From NCBI RefSeq assembly GCF_048266365.1, contig NZ_JBLWZP010000009.1, forward strand, positions 79,098 to 143,097: a stretch of DNA of 64,000 nt. Reading direction: 5' to 3'. The position numbers and the translations under genes were made by a program. Under the pieces are notes generated by a model. That model was given only the letters and a program-made list of their open reading frames with translations. It was not told the origin of the DNA and made no database searches. Positions 27,908 through 36,463 of the stretch are shown here, piece by piece. The stretch's first letter is position 1. Every line of letters starts with the position of its first letter. This DNA comes from Galbibacter sp048266365. Lineage in GTDB: Bacteria; Bacteroidota; Bacteroidia; Flavobacteriales; Flavobacteriaceae.

Positions 27908-28360
27908 TCAAAAAAGAACCCCTTGTATGTATTTATTGGGAGGCGGTTGTTTCTTCACAAATGGATTATCAAGCCATTTGTGTAAATCTACCTTCATAAA
28001 AAGATTAAGTCTAATAAAGGCCACCAGATTTGATAAATACCAAGGATGCTTTGCCTGTGCTTTCAATGCCTTTAGAATGAGAATGGTTATTAATGCAATC
28101 CATATTTGTATCATCTCCGCATTTTCACTTGTTTCGATGAAAGACTTTATGTGTAATTGCTGTTTAATATCTCCGAAGAAAATTTCCACCTGCCATGTGG
28201 TCTTGTAAAGTTCCATTATGGTGTTTGCTATCCAAGACCTTTGATTGGTGATCCCCACTATGGTCTGCTCATTCTCTTCTTCCCACAGCGCATCCCTGCG
28301 GATCTTTTTAGCAAACTTCTCTTTTTGACTTGATCCGGTATGATCCTTAATAACACCCTT
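27908..28360 (-). pseudogene. Truncated IS4-family transposase (C-terminal remnant)
   Basis: The frame encodes the C-terminal third of an IS4-type DDE transposase: the ELYKTTWQVEIFFGDIKQ block holds the catalytic glutamate of the YREK region, followed by SFIETSENAEMIQIWIAL. I could extend it upstream of the GTG at 28258 in the same frame to about 28360 (IRRDALWEEENEQTIV), where it meets a TAA inside the terminator of tRNA-Phe. The N-terminal two thirds, with the first two catalytic Asp, are gone. It is therefore a dead remnant created by deletion or recombination beside the tRNA. Confidence 0.85.
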
Positions 28361-28365
28361 TTAAA

Positions 28366-28410
28366 ACCAAAAAACCGCAACATCATCTTAAAGAATCTGT
28401 TACGGTTTTT
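28366..28410 (-). terminator. Rho-independent terminator of tRNA-Phe
   Basis: Arms AAAACCGTAACA and TGTTGCGGTTTT (minus-strand reading, one G-T pair) enclose a 15-base loop and are followed by a T-rich tail. It begins three bases after the tRNA 3' end. Confidence 0.8.
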
Positions 28411-28412
28411 AC

Positions 28413-28488
28413 TGGTGGTGCCTCCAGGAATCGAACCAGGGACACAAGGATTTTCAGTCCTTTGCTCTACCAACTGAGCTAAGGCACC
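28413..28488 (-). tRNA. tRNA-Phe (anticodon GAA)
   Basis: A 76-base cloverleaf with the acceptor stem GGTGCCT/AGGCACC, a D-loop with AGTTGGTA, an anticodon stem AAGGA/TCCTT around the loop CTGAAAA (anticodon GAA), a T-arm with GGTTCGATTCC, and an encoded CCA end. It has its own promoter and terminator. An IS4 remnant lies just downstream. Confidence 0.97.
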
Positions 28489-28507
28489 AGTCGCTTGATT
28501 GCGGGTG

Positions 28508-28537
28508 CAAATATAAATTCAATTTTAATATTACCAA
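28508..28537 (-). promoter_or_regulatory. Promoter of tRNA-Phe
   Basis: Minus-strand TTG (28537-28535), a 19-base spacer and TATATTTG (28515-28508) form a full match to the Bacteroidota TTG-N19-TAnnTTTG promoter. Transcription would start near 28501, 13 bases before the mature tRNA. Confidence 0.75.
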
Positions 28538-28563
28538 AACATTTTTACAAAAAAAGCATTTAG

Positions 28564-28571
28564 TAAATTTG
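28564..28571 (+). promoter_or_regulatory. -7 promoter element for coaX and following genes
   Basis: TAAATTTG is an exact TAnnTTTG match, 18 bases before the coaX ATG. No good -33 TTG was seen at the usual distance. It is divergent from the tRNA-Phe promoter. Confidence 0.6.
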
Positions 28572-28589
28572 CAACTTTAATGATTATAT

Positions 28590-29318
28590 ATGAATTTAAT
28601 TATTGATGTTGGAAATTCGCAAATCAAAGTAGCTGTTTTTAAGGGAGATGAGCTTTTGAGTGAAGCTGTGATGCAAGCGGATACCTTGTTGAGGCAGGTG
28701 CAAAATTTTTTAAAAAAATTTAATAGCATTGGTCATATTATGGTTTCTTCAGTGGGACATTTACCGATTTCGGTAATAAAGTCCCTTGAGGTGTACGCTC
28801 CGGTTATAATGTTATCAAACACATTGAGACTGCCATTTAAAAACGATTATGGAACTCCTGAAACTTTGGGAGTGGACCGCATCGCTTTAATTGCGTCCGC
28901 TTACACGATTTATCCCAATAAAAATTGCTTGGTCATAGATGCCGGAAGTTGTATCACTTATGATTTTATTGATCAAGAAGGCCATTATAAGGGTGGTGCA
29001 ATAGCACCAGGTTTAAAGATGCGTTTTAAAGCAATGCATACCTTTACTGCGGGGCTGCCTTTGGTAGATTCATTTGAACTTCGGGACTTTATAGGAACCA
29101 ATACTCAGGAATGTATGATTTCAGGTGTAGTGAACGGTTCGATAAACGAAATTGATGCTGTAATTGGTCAATATCAAAACAAATTTAAAGATTTAACAGT
29201 TATTTTAACAGGAGGAGATAGTCATTTTTTGTCTAAAAGATTAAAAAGTAGCATATTTGCCCATCCTAATTTACTCCTTAGGGGAATAAATTGCATTTTA
29301 GAACTCAACAAACACTAA
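28590..29318 (+). CDS. coaX: Type III pantothenate kinase
   Basis: Phosphorylates pantothenate in the first step of coenzyme A synthesis, in the cytoplasm, and needs a monovalent cation. It has 242 residues. The phosphate motif IIDVGNSQIK is at residues 4-13, then GVDRIALIASA, the VIDAGSCITYDF motif with the catalytic Asp, and GGAIAPGLKM. These are the marks of CoaX rather than CoaA. Its stop overlaps the next start by one base (TAATG), implying translational coupling with the outer-membrane barrel gene. Confidence 0.96.
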   Translation: MNLIIDVGNSQIKVAVFKGDELLSEAVMQADTLLRQVQNFLKKFNSIGHIMVSSVGHLPISVIKSLEVYAPVIMLSNTLRLPFKNDYGTPETLGVDRIALIASAYTIYPNKNCLVIDAGSCITYDFIDQEGHYKGGAIAPGLKMRFKAMHTFTAGLPLVDSFELRDFIGTNTQECMISGVVNGSINEIDAVIGQYQNKFKDLTVILTGGDSHFLSKRLKSSIFAHPNLLLRGINCILELNKH

Positions 29319-30586
29319 TGATTAAAAAGATAATTATTGTCACTGTACTCTTTATTTGTAGTTACAGTTTTGCACAAGAGGGTAGTGTCTCTCCATATTC
29401 GTACTACGGAACTGGAGACATGCGATTCAAGGGAACGAGTGAAAACCGCTCCATGGGAGGAATTAGTGTTTACGCAGACAGTATTCACCTAAATTTAAAT
29501 AATCCTGCTTCACTTGGTAAGCTTCGCCTTACGACCTTTAGCGTGGGTGGGAATTACAGCTCCATGAGCCTAAAAACCACAGATCAGAGTGAATCTGCTT
29601 CAGATTTTACTTTTGATTACATCGCATTGGGTATTCCATTGGGTAATAATTTGGGAATGAGCTTTGGCTTAAGACCACATACCTCAGTTGGATATCGTAT
29701 TGAAGCCTTGGACGAAAGTACAGAGCCTTCAGAATACAACAAGTATGAAGGAAAGGGTGGAATCAACAAAGTTCACTTTGCTCTAGGCTATGAATTTCTG
29801 AATAACTTCAGCGTAGGTGCTTTAGCTAATTTCAATTTCGGAACCATTACAAATCGGACTGTGAGTTACTTAGATCAAATACAATATGGTAGTTTGGTTG
29901 AGAATGCTTCAGAATATAGTGGATTTGATTTTAAATTTTCTTTACATTACGAAGCTGAAATTCGAAAAAATCTTAACTTACAATCTTCAATTATGTATAC
30001 ACCTGCGAACAAGATCACTTCGAGTAACTCGAGAAGAATCGCTACGGTGTCCAGAAATACCTCGGGAACAGAGATTCCAGGCTTTACTGACGAAATTGAT
30101 TTAAGAGGGAGTGGGTTACATTCAACCTACCTGCATTTACCCGAATCATACAGTTTTGGACTTGGAGTTGGTAAAAAGTATACATGGTTTTTAGGGGCTG
30201 AATACGAAATTAGTAAAACCAGTGAATTTAGAAACGACTTTATTTCAACACCAAATGGAACCTATGAGGACGGGGAGCGATTCTCTGCTGGAGGTTTCTG
30301 GGTGCCTGATTATGACTCATTTACAAGTTATTGGAAACGGGTTACCTACAGGGTTGGAGTGCATAATGCAAGAACGGGTCTTATGGTAAATAATGTACCC
30401 GTACACGACTTTGGCATGTCTTTTGGTTTAGGATTACCAGTACGAGATTTCTCGAACCTGAATGTCGGCGTCGAATTTGGAAAACGAGGAAGTACTTATC
30501 TTGGAAGGATAGAAGAAAATTATTTAAATGTTTTCATAAGTTTGTCCTTAAATGATAGATGGTTCCAAAAGAACTTAATTAGATAA
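29318..30586 (+). CDS. Outer-membrane beta-barrel protein (FadL/PorV-like), conserved next to coaX
   Basis: A 422-residue protein starting at the ATG that overlaps the coaX stop; the longer frame from 29291 lies inside coaX and would spoil the signal peptide. A signal peptide (about 1-20, ending SYSFAQ) is followed by the pattern RSMGGISVYADSIHLNLNNPASLG, shortened here to its key parts MGG and NPASLG, as in FadL/PorV-like barrels. Alternating hydrophobic strands continue to the C-terminus. The order coaX/barrel/TPR/lptC is familiar in flavobacteria, so a part in outer-membrane or lipopolysaccharide assembly is likely, but the exact function is unknown. Confidence 0.83.
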   Translation: MIKKIIIVTVLFICSYSFAQEGSVSPYSYYGTGDMRFKGTSENRSMGGISVYADSIHLNLNNPASLGKLRLTTFSVGGNYSSMSLKTTDQSESASDFTFDYIALGIPLGNNLGMSFGLRPHTSVGYRIEALDESTEPSEYNKYEGKGGINKVHFALGYEFLNNFSVGALANFNFGTITNRTVSYLDQIQYGSLVENASEYSGFDFKFSLHYEAEIRKNLNLQSSIMYTPANKITSSNSRRIATVSRNTSGTEIPGFTDEIDLRGSGLHSTYLHLPESYSFGLGVGKKYTWFLGAEYEISKTSEFRNDFISTPNGTYEDGERFSAGGFWVPDYDSFTSYWKRVTYRVGVHNARTGLMVNNVPVHDFGMSFGLGLPVRDFSNLNVGVEFGKRGSTYLGRIEENYLNVFISLSLNDRWFQKNLIR

Positions 30587-30620
30587 TAAGATTAACACGT
30601 AAACCTATAAAATTAATTAA

Positions 30621-31988
30621 ATGAAAAAGAACGTTTCTATATTATTTTGCGTTTTGGGGCTTGCTTTCTTTAGCATTGGAAATGCCCAAAACCCAGAATG
30701 TCCACAGAACCTTTCGATTTTTGCGGGACATGCAAAAGTCAAAAATTACGATGCGGCGTATGAGCCTTGGAAGATGGTGTATGAAAATTGTCCAACTTTA
30801 CACTGGGCGACGTATCACTATGGGGAACGCATTTTGAAACACAAAATTGAAAGTGACCCAGCTAATAAGGCAGAATACGTTAATATGTTGACTGAATTAT
30901 ATGCAACATCGTATAAGAATTTCCCAGACCGATATAATGAGACTGGAAGTTTGATCGATCAAGCATTATTACTTAATGACTATAAGTTAGGTACTGATGA
31001 GGAAATTTATCAAATCTTAGACAAGGCATTTAAAAACAATCCTGAAGAGTTTAAAAACGCTAAGGCACTTTATTTGTACTTCTCTAAATTGGTAGATTTA
31101 CACGATGCTGGTAAGAAAGAATTACAAGAAGTATTTGATACTTATGATCATGTAACGGGTAAGATTGCTGAGGAAAACCAGGAAATTGGTGAAACCATTG
31201 TGAGGTATCTTGAAAAGGAAGAGGCTGGAACTCTTACTAGTAAAGAAGAAAAAGTCTTAGCAGCGGTTAGAAAAAACGGTGAGAACTACGAGAAAATCAG
31301 TGGTAGTATTGATGCGAAATTAGGTAAGTTAGCAGATTGTGATAACTTAATTCCATTATACCAAAAGAATTTCGAAGCGCGTAAAGGTGATGCTGAATGG
31401 TTAAAAAGTGCTGCTGGAAGAATGGATGCTAAAGGATGTGCGGGTGACCCATTATTCGTGAAAATGGTTGAGGCTCTTGACCAGATCGAACCTTCTGCAA
31501 GTTCAAAATATTACCTTGGTTCTCTTTATGATGAGCAAGGGGATATCACCAAAGCTTTTGAGTTTTACAAACAATCAGTTGATTTAGAAACTGACCCTGT
31601 TAAAAAAGCTAAAAAACTTACTAACCTTTCTAGTAAAGCAGCGAAAAGAGGTCGTAAGTCAGAAGCTAGAAAATATGCTAATGAGGCATTACAGTTGAAT
31701 CCAGCTGGAGGTACTCCATATTTAATCCTAGCGAGCTTGTATGCTAATAGCGCAAATGATTGTGGTGGAACTGCTTTTGAAAAAAGAGCGATGTACTGGA
31801 AAGCAGCTCAAACTGCCAGAAGAGCTGGACAGGTTGACCCTTCACTTAGTAGTAAAGCTGCTAGTGCAGCAGCTAGTTACGAAGGAAGAGCCCCAAGTAA
31901 AACTGACATTTTCAGTTCAGGTATGGCTGGAAAAACAATTCAGTTTAATTGTTGGGTAGGTGGAAGTATTACTGTTCCAAGCCTTTAA
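30621..31988 (+). CDS. Periplasmic TPR-repeat protein
   Basis: A 455-residue protein with a signal peptide ending near GNAQ (residue 23). TPR-like helix pairs fill the mature part, most clearly at about 298-385 (YYLGSLYDEQGDITKAFEFYKQ and NEALQLNPAGGTPYLILASLY regions). The C-terminus has a conserved cysteine (FNCWVGG). It is translationally coupled to lptC through a TAATG overlap and follows the coaX-linked barrel gene, so it probably helps envelope assembly through protein-protein contacts. No enzymatic motif. Confidence 0.85.
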   Translation: MKKNVSILFCVLGLAFFSIGNAQNPECPQNLSIFAGHAKVKNYDAAYEPWKMVYENCPTLHWATYHYGERILKHKIESDPANKAEYVNMLTELYATSYKNFPDRYNETGSLIDQALLLNDYKLGTDEEIYQILDKAFKNNPEEFKNAKALYLYFSKLVDLHDAGKKELQEVFDTYDHVTGKIAEENQEIGETIVRYLEKEEAGTLTSKEEKVLAAVRKNGENYEKISGSIDAKLGKLADCDNLIPLYQKNFEARKGDAEWLKSAAGRMDAKGCAGDPLFVKMVEALDQIEPSASSKYYLGSLYDEQGDITKAFEFYKQSVDLETDPVKKAKKLTNLSSKAAKRGRKSEARKYANEALQLNPAGGTPYLILASLYANSANDCGGTAFEKRAMYWKAAQTARRAGQVDPSLSSKAASAAASYEGRAPSKTDIFSSGMAGKTIQFNCWVGGSITVPSL

Positions 31989-32554
31989 TGAATAGGATAA
32001 GTAAATATATAATATTGAACATTGTCACGGTTTTTACTGTGACAATGTTTTTTTCATGTAAGGGTAATTTGAAAGAGGTTCAAAAGATTAATGCCTTGAA
32101 TAAAAACCCTATCGGTATAGCTGAGAACTATGTATTAAAATACACTGATTCCACAAAGTTAGTAGCTGTGGTCAGTGGTCCTCTTTACAAGGATTTTAGC
32201 AATCAACAATTTCCCTACAGAGAATTCCCGGATGGATTTCATGTGGACTTCTATGATGATGACAATCAGAAAAGCTCAATAGAAGCTGACTATGGCATTA
32301 TATATCTGGAAACAGATCTCATCGATATGCAGGGTAATGTAATTCTTCAAACTCATGATGGCAGACAACTACTTTCTGATCAGTTGTACTGGGATCAAAG
32401 AAATCATTGGGTTTTCACTGAAGGGAACTATTCCTTTGTTAGTGAGGACCTCAATATTCAAGGTGTTGGGATAGATTTTAACAGGGATTTCAGTGTGGTT
32501 AATTCACACGGAAATACTGGAGATGCTCTTTTTGAAGAGACTGAGGAAAAGTAA
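31988..32554 (+). CDS. lptC: Lipopolysaccharide export protein LptC, predicted lipoprotein form
   Basis: Component of the Lpt bridge that carries lipopolysaccharide from the LptB2FG transporter towards LptA. It has 188 residues from the ATG that overlaps the preceding stop; the longer frame from 31949 lies inside the TPR gene. The N-terminal segment ends in a lipobox-like FFSC, so it may be lipid-anchored instead of held by a membrane helix as in E. coli. The beta-jellyroll pattern follows, with ADYGIIYLETDLIDMQGNV reduced here to its core ADYG and MQGNV motifs typical of LptC. Confidence 0.85.
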   Translation: MNRISKYIILNIVTVFTVTMFFSCKGNLKEVQKINALNKNPIGIAENYVLKYTDSTKLVAVVSGPLYKDFSNQQFPYREFPDGFHVDFYDDDNQKSSIEADYGIIYLETDLIDMQGNVILQTHDGRQLLSDQLYWDQRNHWVFTEGNYSFVSEDLNIQGVGIDFNRDFSVVNSHGNTGDALFEETEEK

Positions 32555-32665
32555 TCTGATTTCCTGATTTTAGCTATAAACCACATTTGCCATTTGGCCA
32601 CTATTTTTAAGTAATATACTTCAGATAATTCTAACATTTGTCTGATGTACAGCGAAAATTTTGCG

Positions 32666-32673
32666 TATTTTTG
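32666..32673 (+). promoter_or_regulatory. -7 promoter element ahead of the small membrane protein and corC-like gene
   Basis: TATTTTTG matches TAnnTTTG and lies 17 bases before the ATG at 32691. The gap of 137 bases after lptC and this element suggest a separate internal promoter. Confidence 0.55.
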
Positions 32674-32690
32674 GTTATTAATTCAAGCTT

Positions 32691-32885
32691 ATGAAATATT
32701 TTAAGATTTTTGAAATTGCGTATTTGGTCATCGCAATTTTAGCCACTATTGAAGCGGTAAGAATGTGGTCTGTAGATCGCAATAGAGCCTATATTATGGT
32801 GTTATTTGCAGTAGTGTCTACAGGAATGTTTTTCTTTAGAAGATATTATCGTAAAAAGTTCGGAAACAGATCAAAAAATAATTGA
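32691..32885 (+). CDS. Small two-helix membrane protein
   Basis: A 64-residue protein with two hydrophobic segments (about residues 7-24 and 33-50) and a basic tail (RRYYRKKFGNRSK) that should face the cytoplasm. No known motif. Its TGA overlaps the next ATG (TGATG), so it is translationally coupled to the CorC-type gene and may be a small partner of that membrane protein. It has its own -7 element upstream. Confidence 0.78.
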   Translation: MKYFKIFEIAYLVIAILATIEAVRMWSVDRNRAYIMVLFAVVSTGMFFFRRYYRKKFGNRSKNN

Positions 32886-34156
32886 TGCTTTTCACCATAG
32901 GAGTCATAGTAGTATCACTGTTATCATGCTCTTTCTTTTTAGGTATGGAGGCAGCCTATCTTTCTGCTAATAAAATCCATGTTGAGATAGAGAAAAAACA
33001 AGGAGGTTTGATGGCTAAGGTACTGACCAGGCTGACTCTAAAACCCTCTAAATTCATCGCGACCATGTTGGTGGGTTATTACCTTTCATTGGTGGTGTAT
33101 TCTATTTATTCCGCAGAATTAATCACAGGCTACTTTTATCCTGAATTTGAACAGTTTTCGGATCTACCTATTCAGCATTTATTGTTCATTGCGTTATGTA
33201 GCGGTTTGGTTCTCGCTGTGTTGGCTAAATTATTACCTAAAATCATATTCCAAATATATGCCAATACTCTTTTAAAAGCTCTAGCGATCCCCGTTTTCAT
33301 TTGCTATAGTTTACTGAAGTATATCACCTCGTTTATTATGTGGATCTCCAAATTGATATCGAGGGTGTTCTTTAAAATTAACAACGGTGAGTTACAGTAT
33401 GCCTTTTCTAAAGTGGAGTTGGGAGATTATATTTCTGAACAAATGGACGCGGTAGATCATGATCAGGAATTGGATTCAGAAATACAGCTTTTTCAAAATG
33501 CCTTAGAGTTTTCAGAGGTAAAAGCTAGAGAGGTAATGGTTCCTCGAACCGAGATTACAGCAGTTGAATTACATGAATCACCAAAGGGTTTAAGTTCGCT
33601 ATTCACCAATTCTGGCTACTCCAAAATTCTGGTGTATAAGGATACTATTGATGACATTGTTGGTTATGTACATTCCTTTGATCTTTTCAAAAAGCCAAAA
33701 GGAATTAAGAGTATTATGATGCCTGTGGAGTTTGTTCCAGAGACGATGTTAATCAGCGATGTACTGGAAGTCCTTACAAAAAAACACAAAAGTATAGCCG
33801 TTGTTCTTGATGAATACGGCGGAACCTCAGGTATAATGACTGTGGAGGATATCGTTGAAGAACTCTTTGGAGAGATTGAAGACGAACATGATACTGTGGA
33901 ATTGCTCGAAGAAAAAATATCGGATAATGAATATCGATTTTCAGCTCGTCTGGAAGTGGACTATGTCAATGAGATCTATAAGCTAGGACTTCCTGATTCT
34001 GAGCATTATGAAACCCTTGGGGGTATGATATTGAGCCAGTTGGGAGAAATTCCGGAGAAAGGGGCAGTTGTAGAATTTGATGGTTATGAGTACACTATTC
34101 TTGAGGTAAGTACTACTAAAATTGAAATAATACATCTCAAAGTGCTTGATCAATAG
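32885..34156 (+). CDS. CNNM/CorC-type (DUF21-CBS-CorC) membrane protein
   Basis: A 423-residue protein of the hemolysin C/CorC family, linked to magnesium or cobalt efflux. The N-terminal DUF21 domain (about 1-170) has four hydrophobic segments. A CBS pair lies at about 195-320 (VMVPRTEITAV, AVVLDEYGGTSGIMTVEDIVEE reduced to the motif DEYGGTSG), and the CorC_HlyC domain ends the chain. The start is the ATG overlapping the preceding stop. GldE, a gliding-motility protein, is a paralogue of this family, but it normally lies beside gldD, which is not here, so I keep the general name. Confidence 0.9.
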   Translation: MLFTIGVIVVSLLSCSFFLGMEAAYLSANKIHVEIEKKQGGLMAKVLTRLTLKPSKFIATMLVGYYLSLVVYSIYSAELITGYFYPEFEQFSDLPIQHLLFIALCSGLVLAVLAKLLPKIIFQIYANTLLKALAIPVFICYSLLKYITSFIMWISKLISRVFFKINNGELQYAFSKVELGDYISEQMDAVDHDQELDSEIQLFQNALEFSEVKAREVMVPRTEITAVELHESPKGLSSLFTNSGYSKILVYKDTIDDIVGYVHSFDLFKKPKGIKSIMMPVEFVPETMLISDVLEVLTKKHKSIAVVLDEYGGTSGIMTVEDIVEELFGEIEDEHDTVELLEEKISDNEYRFSARLEVDYVNEIYKLGLPDSEHYETLGGMILSQLGEIPEKGAVVEFDGYEYTILEVSTTKIEIIHLKVLDQ

Positions 34157-34252
34157 TAAAATTCTATAATAATTACAACTACAGGTTTTTATTATTCCAA
34201 AAAAGTGGTATTTTCGCCCCCTGTGAAATTATACAATAAACTTAATTTATAA

Positions 34253-36358
34253 ATGGCAGTTCTAGAAAAAATAAGGAGTCGGTCGGTGTTTTTGATTATC
34301 GTGATCGGTTTGGCTCTGTTTGCATTTGTGATCTCTGGTGTTTTCAGTAACAATGGAGGAACAGGAAAAACAACTGTAGGAGAGGTTAATGGAGAAAGTA
34401 TATCGCGACAAGATTTTGCCTTCAAGGTTGAAAATATGTCTAGAAGATATGGTGCTAACGCTAGTACAATTCAGGTTGTGAACCAGGTGTGGAACCAAGA
34501 AGTTAGGGACATTGTTTTAGAGCAACAGTTTGACGAACTGGGAATCAATATTGAAAAGGACCAAATCCTTAATGTGGTAAGAGCCAACCCAGGCATAGCT
34601 TCTAACCCAAATTTCCAAAATGAAGCTGGAGTTTTTGACGAAGGGAAATTCATCGAGTTTATTGCGGATTTAAAGGCTAATAATCCTATGGGTTATGAGC
34701 AGTGGAAAATGCAAGAGGATGTTTTGATCAACGCTTCTAAAGAGCAGTCTTATTTCAATTTGATTAAAGCTGGTGTCGGAGCTACTTTAAAAGAAGGTGA
34801 ATTGGCTTATCATTTAGAAAATGACAAGGTAGACATCAAATATGTTCAAATTCCTTATAGCACTGTTGCTGATAGTGCAGTGACTGTTACAACCAGTGAA
34901 GTGGAAGCGTATATCAAACAACACGAAAAAGAATTCACTCAAGAAAGTTCTAGAGACATACGTTATGTGTTCTTTGAAGAAAAAGCATCTGATGCTGATA
35001 TTGAAGAAGTTAAATCTTCACTTAGCAAATTGCTAAGTTCGAGTGTTGTTTACAACCAAACAACCAAAGAAAATGATACCGTTGCCGGTTTCAAAACCAC
35101 CACTGATATCGCGGATTTTGTAAATAGAAATTCTGATGTTAAATATGATACTACATTTGTAACCAAAGCACAACTTCCAATTGCTTTCGCCGATACACTA
35201 TACAATATGAGTGTAGGTGAGGTGTTTGGGCCATATAAAGACGGTAACTTTTACAAGTTAAGCCGTATGGTTGCAAAAAAAGAAGGCGGTTCTGTGAAAG
35301 CAAGCCACATTCTAATCTCGTATGAAGGAACAGGAGCTCAACCTAAAGAGCCTAGAACTAAAGAAGAAGCTAAAGCTCTTGCAGAAGATGTATTGAGTAA
35401 AGTTAAGGCTGATCCTTCAGCTTTTGCTGCATTGGCTCTTGAGTTCTCAGAAGATCCGGGCTCTGCAACTAGAGGTGGTACCTATGACAATATTCCTGAG
35501 GGGCAAATGGTTCCTGAGTTTAATGACTATATTTTTGACAATAAAACAGGTTCTGTTGGACTTGTAGAAACTGATTTTGGATTCCACATTATCAAAATTG
35601 AAGACAAGTACGACGTAGTTCGTGTTGCAACTATAGTAAGAGGTCTTGAGCCTTCTGAAAAATCAATTAGTGATCTGTTTAATGAGACCACTACCTTTGA
35701 AATGGCTTCTATCGATGGAGATTTCGGAGAAACTGCCAAAGCAGGGGATTACACAATTAGACCTGTAAACAGATTGAATGGCTTGGATGAGAATATCCCT
35801 GGTTTAGGAAATCAGCGTACTATTGTTCAGTGGGCATTTAATCTTGACACAAAAGTTGGCGCGGTGAAACGCTTTAGCACTACTAGCGGATATGCAGTGG
35901 TTCAACTTACAGGAAAACGCAGCGAGGGATTAGCTACTGCTCAAGATGCTTCGGCTAGAGTGTTACCTATCTTAAGAAAACAAAAGAAAGCTGCCCTTAT
36001 CATGAAGAACAACAGCGGGAAGTCTATGGATGAACTAGCTAAGAGCAATGATGTAAGCGTGAAAGCTGCTTCTGAATTAACGATGAAAACCCCTACTGTT
36101 TTAGGAGCTGGAAGAGAGCCTAAAGTTGTAGGTGTTGCCATGGGATTATCTGAAGGCGAACAATCTGGCTTAATCGAAGGGGAAAACGGAGTGTTTATGC
36201 TAACTGTTAGCAAAAAAGCTATTGCTCCTTCTTTAGAGAGTTATGCAACATTTGCCAATACACAAAAAACATTGAATAGAAATAGATCAAATTTTGCGGC
36301 TTATAGTGCTTTGGAAGAAATGTCTGAAATTGAAGATTACCGCGCCGAGCTATATTAA
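34253..36358 (+). CDS. Peptidyl-prolyl cis-trans isomerase, PpiD/SurA-type periplasmic foldase
   Basis: A 701-residue membrane-anchored chaperone that helps outer-membrane proteins fold. A single membrane helix (about residues 13-31, LIIVIGLALFAFVISGVF) is followed by a SurA-like N-terminal domain (GEVNGESISRQDF and following helices to about 190). A parvulin domain lies at about 345-450 (VKASHILI, FSEDPGSATRGG, FGFHIIKI). The remaining 230 residues contain a further degenerate isomerase-like region. This is the domain plan of PpiD. It is separated by 96 bases from the CorC-type gene and ends before a strong bidirectional terminator. Confidence 0.92.
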   Translation: MAVLEKIRSRSVFLIIVIGLALFAFVISGVFSNNGGTGKTTVGEVNGESISRQDFAFKVENMSRRYGANASTIQVVNQVWNQEVRDIVLEQQFDELGINIEKDQILNVVRANPGIASNPNFQNEAGVFDEGKFIEFIADLKANNPMGYEQWKMQEDVLINASKEQSYFNLIKAGVGATLKEGELAYHLENDKVDIKYVQIPYSTVADSAVTVTTSEVEAYIKQHEKEFTQESSRDIRYVFFEEKASDADIEEVKSSLSKLLSSSVVYNQTTKENDTVAGFKTTTDIADFVNRNSDVKYDTTFVTKAQLPIAFADTLYNMSVGEVFGPYKDGNFYKLSRMVAKKEGGSVKASHILISYEGTGAQPKEPRTKEEAKALAEDVLSKVKADPSAFAALALEFSEDPGSATRGGTYDNIPEGQMVPEFNDYIFDNKTGSVGLVETDFGFHIIKIEDKYDVVRVATIVRGLEPSEKSISDLFNETTTFEMASIDGDFGETAKAGDYTIRPVNRLNGLDENIPGLGNQRTIVQWAFNLDTKVGAVKRFSTTSGYAVVQLTGKRSEGLATAQDASARVLPILRKQKKAALIMKNNSGKSMDELAKSNDVSVKAASELTMKTPTVLGAGREPKVVGVAMGLSEGEQSGLIEGENGVFMLTVSKKAIAPSLESYATFANTQKTLNRNRSNFAAYSALEEMSEIEDYRAELY

Positions 36359-36393
36359 GATCGTAATTTCACGAATCTAACTCAATTACAGTT

Positions 36394-36426
36394 TATAAAA
36401 AAACACTCCTAGGAGTGTTTTTTTAT
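36394..36426. terminator. Bidirectional Rho-independent terminator
   Basis: A perfect 20-base palindrome (AAACACTCCTAGGAGTGTTT, 36401-36420) has A on the left and T on the right, so it can stop transcripts from both the PpiD-type gene (+) and the GyrI-like gene (-). Confidence 0.85.
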
Positions 36427-36463
36427 GCCATGTGGTAAAGGGCGAGTTGTGGAAGTTGTGGTG

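Noticed and set aside
28258..28473. 71-codon minus-strand open frame overlapping tRNA-Phe
   Set aside because: It reads through the tRNA and its terminator, and its protein-like CVPGSIPGGT stretch is the usual chance translation of a tRNA T-arm.
32885..34156. Identification of the CorC-type gene as gldE
   Set aside because: GldE shares the domains, but the usual neighbours gldD, ssb and mutY are absent here, so the general family name is safer.
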